Shown piece after piece: positions 32,381-41,776 of a DNA stretch of 62,210 nucleotides (its first letter is position 1; each line of letters begins with the position of its first letter). The notes beneath the pieces were generated by a model, which worked only from the letters and a program-made list of their open reading frames with translations, did no database searches and was not told the origin of the DNA. Position numbers and translations under genes: made by a program. This DNA is from Zunongwangia pacifica (GTDB lineage: Bacteria; Bacteroidota; Bacteroidia; Flavobacteriales; Flavobacteriaceae): contig NZ_JAKHSK010000028.1 in the NCBI RefSeq assembly GCF_023499215.1, positions 1 through 62,210 of the forward strand. Direction: 5' to 3'.

Positions 32381-33356
32381 ACTTTTTACGTTCAATTACG
32401 TAATTCACCATTAATTCTAACGAATCTTTATACTGAGATTGGGGATAATTTTCGAGTATTTTTAAAGCCTCATTTTGAAAAGCGATCATCTTTGAAGTAG
32501 CATATTCTAAACCACCTTTCTCTTTTACAAAAGCAATAACTTCTTTTACCCGTTTTTTATCTTTGTTGTGATTTTTAACAGAATTGATTACCCAGGCTTT
32601 CTCTTTTTTATCTGAATTATTGAGCGCATAAATTAAAGGCAAAGTCATTTTTTGCTCTTTGATATCAATCCCTGTTGGCTTTCCTATTTTCTCATCACCA
32701 TAATCAAAAAGATCGTCTTTTATCTGAAATGCCATCCCAATAAGCTCTCCAAAACGACGCATGCTTTCTATCTCCTCTGAATCTGGTTTTACCGATGCAG
32801 CCCCTAAACTACAGCAAGCGGCTATAAGCGTGGCGGTTTTTTGCCTAATAATATCATAATAAACTTCTTCAGTAATATCTAAACGGCGTGCCTTTTCTAT
32901 TTGCAGTAATTCCCCTTCGCTCATCTCTCTTACAGCGACAGAGATAATTTTCAATAAATCGAAATCATTATTATCGATAGACAGTAATAGGCCTTTAGAA
33001 AGCAAGTAATCGCCCACAAGTACCGCGATCTTATTTTTCCAAAGTGCATTAATACTAAAAAATCCTCTACGACGGTTACTATCATCTACAACATCGTCGT
33101 GAACCAGGGTGGCCGTATGAATGAGCTCGATTACTGAAGCCCCCCTATAGGTTCTCTCGTTTACTTTTCCTTCAGAAACCATTTTGGCTACCAAAAAAAC
33201 AAACATAGGCCGCATTTGCTTTCCTTTTCGATTTACAATGTAATGAGTAATTCGATTTAAAAGGGCGACTTTAGAAGACATGGATTGGAAGAACTTTTTT
33301 TCGAAAAGTTCCATTTCTCTTTCAACAGGAAGTTTTATTTGAGAGATTATCTTCAT
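32379..33356 (-). CDS. Polyprenyl diphosphate synthase
   Basis: A 325-residue trans-prenyltransferase. The first aspartate-rich motif is DDVVD at residues 87-91 within ELIHTATLVHDDVVDD, the second is DDLFDYGD at about 217-224, and GKQMRP near residue 45-50 binds the allylic diphosphate. It condenses isopentenyl units to a long-chain polyprenyl diphosphate, probably for menaquinone side chains (octaprenyl or similar). The chain length cannot be read with confidence. It follows rlmN on the same strand by 43 bases. Confidence 0.92.
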   Translation of the reverse strand: MKIISQIKLPVEREMELFEKKFFQSMSSKVALLNRITHYIVNRKGKQMRPMFVFLVAKMVSEGKVNERTYRGASVIELIHTATLVHDDVVDDSNRRRGFFSINALWKNKIAVLVGDYLLSKGLLLSIDNNDFDLLKIISVAVREMSEGELLQIEKARRLDITEEVYYDIIRQKTATLIAACCSLGAASVKPDSEEIESMRRFGELIGMAFQIKDDLFDYGDEKIGKPTGIDIKEQKMTLPLIYALNNSDKKEKAWVINSVKNHNKDKKRVKEVIAFVKEKGGLEYATSKMIAFQNEALKILENYPQSQYKDSLELMVNYVIERKK

Positions 33357-33399
33357 AAAGTCCGCAAAGATAGCTTAATTCAACTAAATTGAAGATAAA

Positions 33400-34446
33400 T
33401 TATGAAGCCGATTTATTGGCTAATTGCCCACAGGCGGCATCTATATCTTTTCCACGAGATCGTCTAACCGTTACCGTAATTCCATTTTGCTCCAATAAAT
33501 TTTGATACATATCTGTCGCCTGCGAAGATGCCTGCTGAAATTCACCGTCATCGATTGGATTATATTCAATAAGATTTACTTTACAAGGTACATATTTACA
33601 GAACCTTACTAACGCCATGGCATCCTTACGGGTGTCGTTTACATCTTTCCAAACGATATATTCGTAGGTAATTCGGCTTTTTGTTTTAGCGTACCAGTAT
33701 TCTAAAGCTTCTCTAAGATCTTCTAACGGAAAGGTCTCGTTAAAAGGCATAATCCTGGTACGAACTTCATCTGTAGCCGCATGTAAAGACACTGCTAATT
33801 TTATCTTAGCTTCATCATCTGCCAGTTTTTTGATCATTTTAGGCACTCCAGAGGTAGAAATGGTAATTCGCTTTGCAGACATCCCTAAACCTTCATCTGA
33901 AGTAATCTTTTCTACCGCCTTCATCACATTATTGTAATTCATAAGCGGTTCTCCCATTCCCATAAATACAATATTGCTTAAAGGCCGATCAAAATATAAG
34001 CGGCTTTCATTATCAATCGCCACTACTTGATCGTAAATTTCATCTGGATTAAGATTACGCATCCGTTTTAAACGTGCGGTAGCACAAAACTGGCAATCTA
34101 AACTACAACCTACCTGAGAAGAGACACAGGCGGTTGTTCTTTTAGGGGTAGGAATAAGAACAGATTCTACCGTAAGATTATCGTGTAACTTTACTGCATT
34201 TTTAATAGTTCCGTCACTACTACGCTGCATTTGGTCTACACGAATATGATTGATCACAAAATTCTCGGCTAGCATGGCACGTGTTTGTTTAGAAATGTTG
34301 GTCATTTCTTCAAAAGTATGTGCTCCTTTACTCCAAAGCCATTCATACACCTGCGATCCCCTAAAGGATTTATCACCATTTGCTACAAAAAACTCCTGAA
34401 GTTGCTTTTTGGTTAAAGCCCGTATATCTTTTTTCTTATTCTCCAC
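33400..34446 (-). CDS. rlmN: 23S rRNA (adenine(2503)-C(2))-methyltransferase RlmN
   Basis: A 348-residue radical SAM methyltransferase that methylates A2503 of 23S rRNA and A37 of some tRNAs. The cluster motif is CSLDCQFC (Cys114, Cys118, Cys121), followed by GMGEPLMNYNNV and a C-terminal catalytic cysteine in DAACGQL. The start is GTG at 34446 (GTGGAGAATAAG). A perfect -7 box TAATTTTG lies only five bases upstream (34458-34451), so the message would have almost no leader. A terminator separates it from queA. Confidence 0.95.
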   Translation of the reverse strand: MENKKKDIRALTKKQLQEFFVANGDKSFRGSQVYEWLWSKGAHTFEEMTNISKQTRAMLAENFVINHIRVDQMQRSSDGTIKNAVKLHDNLTVESVLIPTPKRTTACVSSQVGCSLDCQFCATARLKRMRNLNPDEIYDQVVAIDNESRLYFDRPLSNIVFMGMGEPLMNYNNVMKAVEKITSDEGLGMSAKRITISTSGVPKMIKKLADDEAKIKLAVSLHAATDEVRTRIMPFNETFPLEDLREALEYWYAKTKSRITYEYIVWKDVNDTRKDAMALVRFCKYVPCKVNLIEYNPIDDGEFQQASSQATDMYQNLLEQNGITVTVRRSRGKDIDAACGQLANKSAS

Positions 34447-34495
34447 AGCGCAAAATTACAAAGATTTATAGGATAAATTTATACCCTTAAAATGC

Positions 34496-34530
34496 AAAAA
34501 AGCCACAACTTTAATCGATTGTGGCCTTTT
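34496..34530 (-). terminator. Terminator of queA
   Basis: On the minus strand AAAAGGCCACAA-TCGATTAAAG-TTGTGGCTTTTTTG: seven to ten base pairs with a T run, 18 bases after the queA stop. Confidence 0.82.
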
Positions 34531-34548
34531 AACTTTTGTTCTAATTGC

Positions 34549-35604
34549 TTACAAGATCAGCATCGCATCACCATAAGTATAGAATCTATATTTTTCTTTT
34601 ACCGCCTCTTCATAAGCTCTCATCATAAAATCATGACCAGCAAAAGCAGAGATCATCATTAATAATGTCGATTTAGGCGTATGGAAGTTGGTCACCATAC
34701 AATTTGCTATACTAAAATCGTAGGGAGGGAAGATAAATTTATTAGTCCATCCTCCAAACTCATTTAAAGTTTGATTTGAAGAAACCGAACTTTCTAAAAC
34801 TCTCATTACCGTAGTACCCACTGCACAAACTTTGCGTTTCTCAGATTTTGCTTTATTGATGGTATGTACAGCATCGGCTTTTACAAAAGCTTCTTCACTA
34901 TCCATTTTGTGCTTGCTAAGATCCTCAACCTCAACAGGGCTAAATGTTCCTAATCCTACGTGAAGGGTAACTTCAGCAAAATTAATTCCTTTAATCTCTA
35001 AACGCTTTAATAAATGCTTAGAAAAGTGAAGTCCTGCTGTAGGTGCAGCCACTGCTCCTTCTTCTTTCGCATAAATGGTTTGATAACGTTCCTGATCTTC
35101 AGGTTGTACGTCTCTTTTTATATATTTTGGCAGTGGAGTTTCTCCTAAATCCTTAAGTTTTTTTCTAAAATCTTCATAAGATCCATCATAAAGAAAACGT
35201 AGGGTTCTACCTCTAGAGGTTGTATTATCGATTACTTCAGCTACTAAACTTTCATCGTCACCAAAATACAGTTTATTTCCAATTCTAATTTTACGTGCAG
35301 GGTCTACCAAAACATCCCAAAGCTTGGTTTCGGCATTTAATTCTCTTAATAAGAATACTTCAATCCTTGCACCGGTTTTTTCTTTATTCCCATACAAACG
35401 AGCAGGAAAAACCTTGGTATTATTAAGAACCATTACATCTTCAGGATCAAAATAATTAATAAGATCTTTAAATTGTTTGTGCTCTATTGTTTGCTCTTTT
35501 CGGTTAAGAACCATTAGGCGCGCTTCATCTCTATTTTCCGCAGGATACTCGGCAAGTAATTCTGGCGGAAGTTCGAAATTGAAGTTTGAAAGTTTCATTC
35601 CCAT
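34549..35604 (-). CDS. queA: S-adenosylmethionine:tRNA ribosyltransferase-isomerase QueA
   Basis: A 351-residue QueA, the normal length, which transfers the ribosyl moiety of SAM to 7-aminomethyl-7-deazaguanine in tRNA during queuosine synthesis. Family blocks: [20 protein letters not shown] at the N-terminus, [37 protein letters not shown] and [22 protein letters not shown] 35604 (MGMKLSNF) is followed two codons later by a second ATG. A well-formed promoter precedes it. Confidence 0.96.
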   Translation of the reverse strand: MGMKLSNFNFELPPELLAEYPAENRDEARLMVLNRKEQTIEHKQFKDLINYFDPEDVMVLNNTKVFPARLYGNKEKTGARIEVFLLRELNAETKLWDVLVDPARKIRIGNKLYFGDDESLVAEVIDNTTSRGRTLRFLYDGSYEDFRKKLKDLGETPLPKYIKRDVQPEDQERYQTIYAKEEGAVAAPTAGLHFSKHLLKRLEIKGINFAEVTLHVGLGTFSPVEVEDLSKHKMDSEEAFVKADAVHTINKAKSEKRKVCAVGTTVMRVLESSVSSNQTLNEFGGWTNKFIFPPYDFSIANCMVTNFHTPKSTLLMMISAFAGHDFMMRAYEEAVKEKYRFYTYGDAMLIL

Positions 35605-35624
35605 ATTTGAAATTTTAAAGGTTG

Positions 35625-35656
35625 CAAATATACAACCTCAAAACAGGGGTTGTCAA
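35625..35656 (-). promoter_or_regulatory. Predicted promoter of queA
   Basis: Minus strand TTG (35656-35654), 21-base spacer, TATATTTG (35632-35625), an exact fit to the Bacteroidetes consensus. The -7 box sits inside the inverted repeat GGTTG-TATATTTG-CAACC (35637-35620), which could be an operator. Confidence 0.65.
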
Positions 35657-35803
35657 GTAATTATGTGATTATTTAGCTTCGCATTAAAATTTATTCATTT
35701 TTAAGTGGTAGATTTTTAGTCTAATCCCCCCTTTTAAAAGGCTGCTACGCTCTTTGCCCCCTTCAAATTTCTTATTTTTATACGCTCAAAAACACCTATA
35801 AAA

Positions 35804-37612
35804 ATGAAAAACCTCATTCTTAGCATGGTAGCTTTATGCTGCTTTTTAGCCAATTTAACCATGCATTCACAAACCACACCAAACGACCACAAATACAACA
35901 CCTATTGTAATCCTGTAGATATCGATTATACCTACATGTCGCATTATGCCTTTAGAGGCGTTTCTTACCGTTCTGGTGCAGATCCTGCAGTGATCAACTT
36001 TAAGAACAGATATTATATGTTTGTCACCCGTTCTCATGGATATTGGGTTTCAGACAATATGAGCATTTGGAAATTTATTAAACCACAAAGCTGGTATTTT
36101 AACGGAAGTAACGCTCCTGCGGCTGCGGTTAAGGACGGCGAAATAATTGTACTTGGTGACCCTTCTGGACATGGTGCTGTTATAAAAACCGATAATCCCG
36201 AACTTGGCGACTGGAAAACAACCTACAGCGTGATCCCTTTTGGGGTGCAGGATCCTGATCTTTTTGTTGATGACGACGGAAAAGTATATCTATATGAGGA
36301 ATCCTCTAATACATATCCCATTAGAGGAATTGAATTAGATGCTGAAAACCTTTATGTTCCTATAGGTGAGGAAAAAGATCTTTTTACGTTACATCCAGAC
36401 GAGCATGGCTGGGAACGCTTTGGGCAGGATCACAAATCTGACATTAAACCTTACCTTGAAGGTCCCTGGATGACCAAACATAACGGAACCTACTATTTAG
36501 AATACAGTGCACCTGGAACCCAATGGAATGTGTATGCCGATGGAGTGTATACCAGTAAAAATCCGCTTGGTCCTTTCGAATATGCTCCATACAATCCAAT
36601 TTCTTATAAACCGGGTGGCTTTTTAACTGGTGCCGGGCACGGGAGCACCGTAAAAGATAATCACGGTCATTTTTGGCATTTTGCCAGTATGCCAATCTCG
36701 GTAAATTATAAGTTCGAAAGACGAATAGGCATGTTCCCTGCTGGTTACGAAGAAAACGGACAAATGTATGTAAATACTGCGTATGGCGACTATCCGCATT
36801 ATTTACCGGATACCGAAGTTGAAGATCATAAAAATAGGTTTTCAGGATGGATGTTGCTTTCTTATAAAAAACCGGCCACTACAAATTCGGTGATAAAAGG
36901 AGTAAAAAGAAACGTTTTTGATGAAGCCGACTCTGGATATATGCTAGAGCAGGAAGCCCCGGATTATAGTGCTTCTAAACTTACCGACGAAAACATTAGA
37001 ACCTATTGGGTAGCACAAAACAGCAGCGATTCTTTGTATGCTGAAATAGATTTAAAAAAGAAAATGACGGTAAATGCCCTCCAGATTAATTTTCAGGATT
37101 TTAATTCTGAAATCTTTGGCAAACCAGACACATTAAAACATCAGTTTAAAATAAAAGCCTCTTTAAATGGCAAAGATTGGGAAACTATAGCCGATTATTC
37201 AGAAAATCAACGCGACCAGCCACATGCATATATAGAATTAAAAAATGCTGCTGAAGCTCGATATATCCGTTATGAGAATGTATATATTCCTCATAAATAT
37301 TTAGGAATTTCTGACATCCGCGTTTTTGGAAAAGGCCATGGAAAAGCCCCTAAAACTCCGGCTCAATTTTCAGTAAAAAGACAGGAAGACCGCCGAAATG
37401 CCGATTTAAGCTGGAACGCTTCTAAAAACTCCATTGGCTATGTTTTATATTGGGGCATTAGCGAAGATCAACTCAATAATTCGGTAATGATTTACGAAAA
37501 GAATTCTTATGAACTACGCGCACTTAATACCGATCAAAAATATTACTATCAGGTCGAGGCTTTTAATGAAAATGGCATCTCGAAGAAAAGTGAAATTCTA
37601 AAAACAGAGTAG
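35804..37612 (+). CDS. Glycoside hydrolase family 43 protein with F5/8-type and fibronectin-III domains
   Basis: A 602-residue secreted enzyme. Signal peptide about 1-22; five-bladed GH43 propeller at about 30-345 with the expected acids Asp60 (SGADPAV), Asp150 (GVQDPDLF) and Glu219 (YLEGPWM); a galactose-binding-like F5/8-type C domain at about 380-505; and a fibronectin-III-like domain at about 515-602. GH43 enzymes act on arabinose, xylose or galactose linkages; the subfamily cannot be fixed by eye. It is alone on the plus strand between queA and aroA, two genes otherwise in a minus-strand housekeeping run. Confidence 0.9.
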   Translation: MKNLILSMVALCCFLANLTMHSQTTPNDHKYNTYCNPVDIDYTYMSHYAFRGVSYRSGADPAVINFKNRYYMFVTRSHGYWVSDNMSIWKFIKPQSWYFNGSNAPAAAVKDGEIIVLGDPSGHGAVIKTDNPELGDWKTTYSVIPFGVQDPDLFVDDDGKVYLYEESSNTYPIRGIELDAENLYVPIGEEKDLFTLHPDEHGWERFGQDHKSDIKPYLEGPWMTKHNGTYYLEYSAPGTQWNVYADGVYTSKNPLGPFEYAPYNPISYKPGGFLTGAGHGSTVKDNHGHFWHFASMPISVNYKFERRIGMFPAGYEENGQMYVNTAYGDYPHYLPDTEVEDHKNRFSGWMLLSYKKPATTNSVIKGVKRNVFDEADSGYMLEQEAPDYSASKLTDENIRTYWVAQNSSDSLYAEIDLKKKMTVNALQINFQDFNSEIFGKPDTLKHQFKIKASLNGKDWETIADYSENQRDQPHAYIELKNAAEARYIRYENVYIPHKYLGISDIRVFGKGHGKAPKTPAQFSVKRQEDRRNADLSWNASKNSIGYVLYWGISEDQLNNSVMIYEKNSYELRALNTDQKYYYQVEAFNENGISKKSEILKTE

Positions 37613-37781
37613 CTTTTTTTGGATACTTAAAGCGGACGCTCCCATAGCATTTAATCTCGATTATCAAAGAAAATAACTTTAAATAAACAACCTCGGAGTA
37701 AGCCCAACAGGTATTCGATAAATTCCGAGCATCCCGATTGCTATTGGGACGGGGTATTAACCCTTTGACGTTGCCAATAAA

Positions 37782-37816
37782 AAGACCTCACAGGTTTTAA
37801 AAACCTGTGAGGTCTT
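37782..37816. terminator. Long perfect hairpin after the GH43 gene
   Basis: A 16-base-pair perfect stem (AAGACCTCACAGGTTT and its complement) with loop TAA, T-rich on either side. It lies in the 346-base convergent gap 37613-37958. The gap also holds a degenerate CCCGATTGCTATTGGGAC-type inverted repeat near 37733 and the dispersed repeat at 37869; no gene is seen. Confidence 0.85.
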
Positions 37817-37868
37817 AATTTATAGAATCTAAAATATAACCTGAGTTCCGAATAAAAGTTTATTTCAA

Positions 37869-37930
37869 ACATTTTGGATTATTGAGTGAATTTCAGGAAA
37901 ATTCGTATCAAAATGCCTCAAAATGAAATA
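37869..37930. repeat. Dispersed repeat, copy B
   Basis: ACATTTTGGATTATTGAGTG then GTATCAAAATGCC; matches copy A at 15422-15481 over about 60 bases with scattered differences. Confidence 0.6.
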
Positions 37931-37958
37931 CTAGTAAAAATCTACAATACCATCAATC

Positions 37959-39182
37959 TTAAACTTCTTCCACACTAAACTGTAGGCTCTTTAAATCGGT
38001 ATAAAAATCTGGATAACTCTTCGATACCACCATCGCATCTTTTATGATTACGGGAACCTTTAAGGCTATAGGAGCAAACGCCATAGCCATTCTATGATCG
38101 TTATAGGTTTCGATTGCAACATTTTCATTCAACATTGCCGATGGTTTTAACTCTAAATGATCATTAGAGATCACCACTTCTCCACCTAATTTTTCGATTT
38201 CATTCTTTAATGCCACCAATCGGTCAGTTTCTTTTATTTTTAAAGTATGTAATCCCGTTAATTTACAGGCTGTTCCCAAACCAAGACAAGTTACTGCAAT
38301 GGTTTGTGCGATATCCGGAGAATTTCTTAGGTCTTCAGTAATACTTGCCGGTTTAGAACATTTCGATTTTGTTAGCGTAATGCTGTTTTCTTCAAAACTT
38401 GTTTCTACACCAAACTGCTTATAGATGTTTGCGAGACAAGAATCTCCCTGTAAACTTTCTTCCCTGTAATTCGATAATTTGATCTCTGCTTCTTCAGCAA
38501 GTGCAGCTATACTATAAAAATAAGAAGCTGAACTCCAATCTGATTCCACCGGAATTGTTTTTGGAGACACCTCAGTGCATGCTTCAATGGTAATGATATT
38601 GCCCTCAAAACTTCCCTGAATACCAGAACGCTGCAACATTTCTAAGGTCATTAGGATATACGGCGTACTGGTTACCTGTCCTTCAAGATTGATAGTTAAT
38701 CCCTGAGGAAGCGAAGCCCCAATAAGCATTAATGCTGAAATATACTGGCTACTGATATTTGCCTGAAGACTTACCGAATTTGCCTGAAGTTTTTTACCCT
38801 GAATTCTTATCGGTGGATAACCTTCATTCTTTTCGTAAGAAATTTGTGCGCCCATAGATCGAAGCGCCTCTACCAGTAATTTAACAGGTCGCTCCTGCAT
38901 ACGCTGGCTACCCGTTAATACTGTTTCCCTTCCCTCCTGAACGGCAAAATAAGCAGTAAGAAAACGCATTGCAGTACCAGCATGATGAATATCTACTTCA
39001 ACTTCTTTAGAAGCTAAAGCCTTTTTCATTACCTGGGTATCATCACTATTAGAAAGGTTTGAAATTTCAAGGTTCTTAAAAAGTGATTCAATAATTAAAA
39101 GTCGGTTTGATTCACTTTTAGATCCTGTTATTTGTAGCGCTCCTTTCACAGTGTCCTGTGAATGCTTAAGTTTAAATTTCAT
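37959..39182 (-). CDS. aroA: 3-phosphoshikimate 1-carboxyvinyltransferase (EPSP synthase)
   Basis: A 407-residue AroA, slightly short for the family (about 425) but with its landmarks: GSKSESNRLLI near the N-terminus for substrate binding, GTAMRFLTAYFAV (normally GTAxRxL), SSQYISALMLIGASL, ESDWSSASYFYSIAALA, LKIKETDRLVALKNEI and NDHRMAMAFAPIAL. It joins PEP to shikimate-3-phosphate in the shikimate pathway. It is the last gene of the minus-strand run that begins with dtd/rsgA and DUF3857 genes, 20 bases after the small membrane protein gene. Confidence 0.94.
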   Translation of the reverse strand: MKFKLKHSQDTVKGALQITGSKSESNRLLIIESLFKNLEISNLSNSDDTQVMKKALASKEVEVDIHHAGTAMRFLTAYFAVQEGRETVLTGSQRMQERPVKLLVEALRSMGAQISYEKNEGYPPIRIQGKKLQANSVSLQANISSQYISALMLIGASLPQGLTINLEGQVTSTPYILMTLEMLQRSGIQGSFEGNIITIEACTEVSPKTIPVESDWSSASYFYSIAALAEEAEIKLSNYREESLQGDSCLANIYKQFGVETSFEENSITLTKSKCSKPASITEDLRNSPDIAQTIAVTCLGLGTACKLTGLHTLKIKETDRLVALKNEIEKLGGEVVISNDHLELKPSAMLNENVAIETYNDHRMAMAFAPIALKVPVIIKDAMVVSKSYPDFYTDLKSLQFSVEEV

Positions 39183-39202
39183 GGAAGAGAAAATTGGTAA
39201 TA

Positions 39203-39466
39203 TTATTTTTTTAGTTGCTCTTTATCTTTTCTTCGGAACTGCCCATACGATACAATCATACCATAAACGATCATTCCCAAGACCTGACCAACAACAAAAG
39301 TAATCATTTTCCCGTCTGCCATCTTATCCTGATAGTATTCTTTAAAAGCCAGACCGCCATAATCGATTACCATCATGACGATATTGTAAATAAAAACAAA
39401 TAAAAAGCCCAAAATAGCAACAGACTTCCAGTATTTTTTACTGGACATAATTTCTTTAAACTTCAT
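39203..39466 (-). CDS. Small two-helix membrane protein of unknown function
   Basis: An 87-residue protein with two predicted membrane helices (about 14-33 and 55-73) and a basic C-terminus (RRKDKEQLKK). I do not recognise a family with a known role. It starts one base after the MazG-like gene and ends 20 bases before aroA, so it is part of that transcript. Confidence 0.75.
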   Translation of the reverse strand: MKFKEIMSSKKYWKSVAILGFLFVFIYNIVMMVIDYGGLAFKEYYQDKMADGKMITFVVGQVLGMIVYGMIVSYGQFRRKDKEQLKK

Positions 39467-39467
39467 C

Positions 39468-39806
39468 TTATTTCAGTTTTTCGTTATTATGATGCCTGTC
39501 GTGATCTCTTTTAGTTTTAAGATCTAGTTTTTTATCGAAAGCTTCCTGTAAGTCTACACCGGTTTGGTTAGCAAGGCAAAGCACCACAAAAACAACATCA
39601 GCGAGTTCTTCGCCAAGATCTTTCGCCTTATCACTTTCTTTTTCGCTTTGCTCGCCATATCTGCGTGCAATAATACGCGCAACTTCACCAACTTCTTCGG
39701 TGAGTTGCGCCATATTTGTTAATTCATTAAAATATCTTACGCCGTGTTCTTTAATCCAATGATCAACGGCCTTCTGAGAGTTCTGTAGATTCATTCTTGT
39801 CTTCAA
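39468..39806 (-). CDS. MazG-like nucleotide pyrophosphohydrolase
   Basis: A 112-residue all-alpha NTP pyrophosphohydrolase of the MazG-like superfamily. Metal-binding acids appear in TEEVGEVARI (about 36-45) and GEELADVVFVVLCLAN (about 67-82), the E-x2-E ... E-x2-D arrangement. It would hydrolyse non-canonical or surplus nucleoside triphosphates, but the substrate is not known. The start overlaps the end of the upstream DUF3857 gene by about 40 bases; ATG 39794 (MNLQNSQK) is an alternative. Confidence 0.88.
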   Translation of the reverse strand: MKTRMNLQNSQKAVDHWIKEHGVRYFNELTNMAQLTEEVGEVARIIARRYGEQSEKESDKAKDLGEELADVVFVVLCLANQTGVDLQEAFDKKLDLKTKRDHDRHHNNEKLK

Positions 39807-41763
39807 TTTTAGACAAAACTATAGCTTCTGAATGTTTACTCACAATTTCATCGAAAAAGTTTTTTAAATATTCATAATCTGAAGCTGCATAAATAGCTTT
39901 ATTTAACTCTATGGATGACTCTATTCTCAAGAAATTTGCGCTTTGGGAAATGATGTATTTAAAATTTGCACCATCTTCATTCATATTTACCATAGTGCTC
40001 TCTGGCAATGATTCAACTTTATAGCCTTCAGGCACCATAATATTAACGGTACTACCATATTTTGCCGGATAATTTAAATAAATAGGGTATGTTCGTTCTT
40101 CTGCCTTAAAGGGGTTCTCATCTTCTGCCAGAAATAATAGCGGATTTATATATAATTTATCTCCAATGGCTTCGATCCCATTATTAATTTCAAATTGATA
40201 GACCTCTTTAATATCACTTCCTATTTGATGCTCATTCTCTTTGGTTAAATCTAAAATCAAAATATCCCCTTTTCCATCCTGAAGTATCTCTATATAGCTT
40301 TCTTCATTTATGCCCCGATACTTATCGCGATAATTCTTTGCCGCCAGTCTATTATAAACACCTGTACGCTTCCCCTTTATTTTAAGATCTTCGGTGATCT
40401 GAAAGTTGAGATATTCCAGCTTTGATGAATGGTAAGTTGGTAATAAATAAACCCAATCTGAGCTCCCGTCGTCCTTTATAATCCTACCCTGCCAGTTTCT
40501 CGCACGGTCTGGAAGTTCTCCCGGTGCTGCATTTTTATCTGTTGCATCCAAAAGAACGGTTTGCTCTCCTAATTGTACGCCCACGATCACATAATTAAAT
40601 CCAGAGCGTGTTGGAAAGACCGGCACTCCGTTACTTTTAGTACTTAACAAAACAGGATATGCCTGCAAACCAGCGTAACGGAGCATAGCCGTGAGCAATA
40701 AGTTTATATCACCCGTATTCCCCGTACCTTCTTTGTAGGCTTTTCTAATGCCGTTTTCGGCCGTATAACCAATATAGTCATTCCAGGCGATTTTACTTTT
40801 CACAAAATTGTAGATAAGAACCATCTTTTCTTCAGGATTCTGTGCTTCTGCTAATAAAGCATCGATATCATCCTGAAAGAAATTACTTTTTCTTAATTCG
40901 GTAGCATAACCTCCTTCATCATAAATAGATTTTGAAACATCATCCCAGCTATGACTAAAATAATCCATAGGCTGATTGGGGAACTTGGTGTACTGCAACT
41001 CCCATTTTATCCTTGCGGCATAATTATCCAGATAATCAACATACACTTCTTCTTTTAGTGCCGGAATATTTTCACTTTCAATAGAATATACCTTTTGCAA
41101 GTAATTGGTGTTCTGCGCATGCATATTAAAGGGTTCATTCTTTTGTTCTACTGGTACAAAAAGTGACGCTAACTGATTGTAATGTGATACAAAACCAAAA
41201 AATTCTGGGATTTCTACTTTAACTTCTATCTTTTTAATAGGAATGGTTGTTTGCAGTTCGGTATCATCCAAAGAGGTTAAAAATGGACTGCTTTTCTCGT
41301 ATTCATATTCAATGACGCTGCCTGCTTTAAGTGATGGCATCGTGAATTTAACTGCTTTGCGATATTTAGAAACCTCTTCATCGAAAATCTCGTCTTTTCT
41401 TAATTTCTCTTCAACAAGTTCGTCCCCCTCAAGGTTGTAAGTATAGCCTTTAATACCATAAATCTTCTCATCGTCACTACCACTTACATGTGCATTTAAA
41501 TTCACAGTTGCCCAATCGAATCCATCTTCATTATAAAGCTTAATTCTATAATGATATTTAGTGATCAGTGCAAAACCGGTACTTGAATTGTAGTCATAAA
41601 AAGTAGATTGCTTTTTATACAATATCGCGGCATCTGCTTCTTTGTTTGTAGGATGCTCTGTTTCCTGTACCTCTTCTTTAGAAACCTTGCCGAATTTGTA
41701 GTTTTGTGCCTGCACAGTCCCTGCTAAAAGGAGCAATGCAATGAGATGAAATTTTAAATGCAT
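39763..41763 (-). CDS. DUF3857 / transglutaminase-like protein with lost catalytic residues
   Basis: A 666-residue exported protein (signal peptide 1-20, GTVQAQ). The DUF3857 domain spans about 50-240 and the transglutaminase-like core about 300-415. Where active relatives have a Cys in G-D-C-K-D/G, this protein has GNTGD (Thr350), and where they have His it has FNYVIV (Tyr391); only Asp406 remains. It is therefore probably a non-enzymatic paralogue, perhaps a binding protein. It lies 13 bases after its paralogue. The role in Bacteroidota is unknown. Confidence 0.85.
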   Translation of the reverse strand: MHLKFHLIALLLLAGTVQAQNYKFGKVSKEEVQETEHPTNKEADAAILYKKQSTFYDYNSSTGFALITKYHYRIKLYNEDGFDWATVNLNAHVSGSDDEKIYGIKGYTYNLEGDELVEEKLRKDEIFDEEVSKYRKAVKFTMPSLKAGSVIEYEYEKSSPFLTSLDDTELQTTIPIKKIEVKVEIPEFFGFVSHYNQLASLFVPVEQKNEPFNMHAQNTNYLQKVYSIESENIPALKEEVYVDYLDNYAARIKWELQYTKFPNQPMDYFSHSWDDVSKSIYDEGGYATELRKSNFFQDDIDALLAEAQNPEEKMVLIYNFVKSKIAWNDYIGYTAENGIRKAYKEGTGNTGDINLLLTAMLRYAGLQAYPVLLSTKSNGVPVFPTRSGFNYVIVGVQLGEQTVLLDATDKNAAPGELPDRARNWQGRIIKDDGSSDWVYLLPTYHSSKLEYLNFQITEDLKIKGKRTGVYNRLAAKNYRDKYRGINEESYIEILQDGKGDILILDLTKENEHQIGSDIKEVYQFEINNGIEAIGDKLYINPLLFLAEDENPFKAEERTYPIYLNYPAKYGSTVNIMVPEGYKVESLPESTMVNMNEDGANFKYIISQSANFLRIESSIELNKAIYAASDYEYLKNFFDEIVSKHSEAIVLSKIEDKNESTELSEGR

Positions 41764-41776
41764 AGTAAATAGTTTT

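Noticed and set aside
37725-37760. Second terminator after the GH43 gene
   Set aside because: CCCGATTGCTATTGGGAC is a degenerate copy of a common dispersed inverted repeat without T run.
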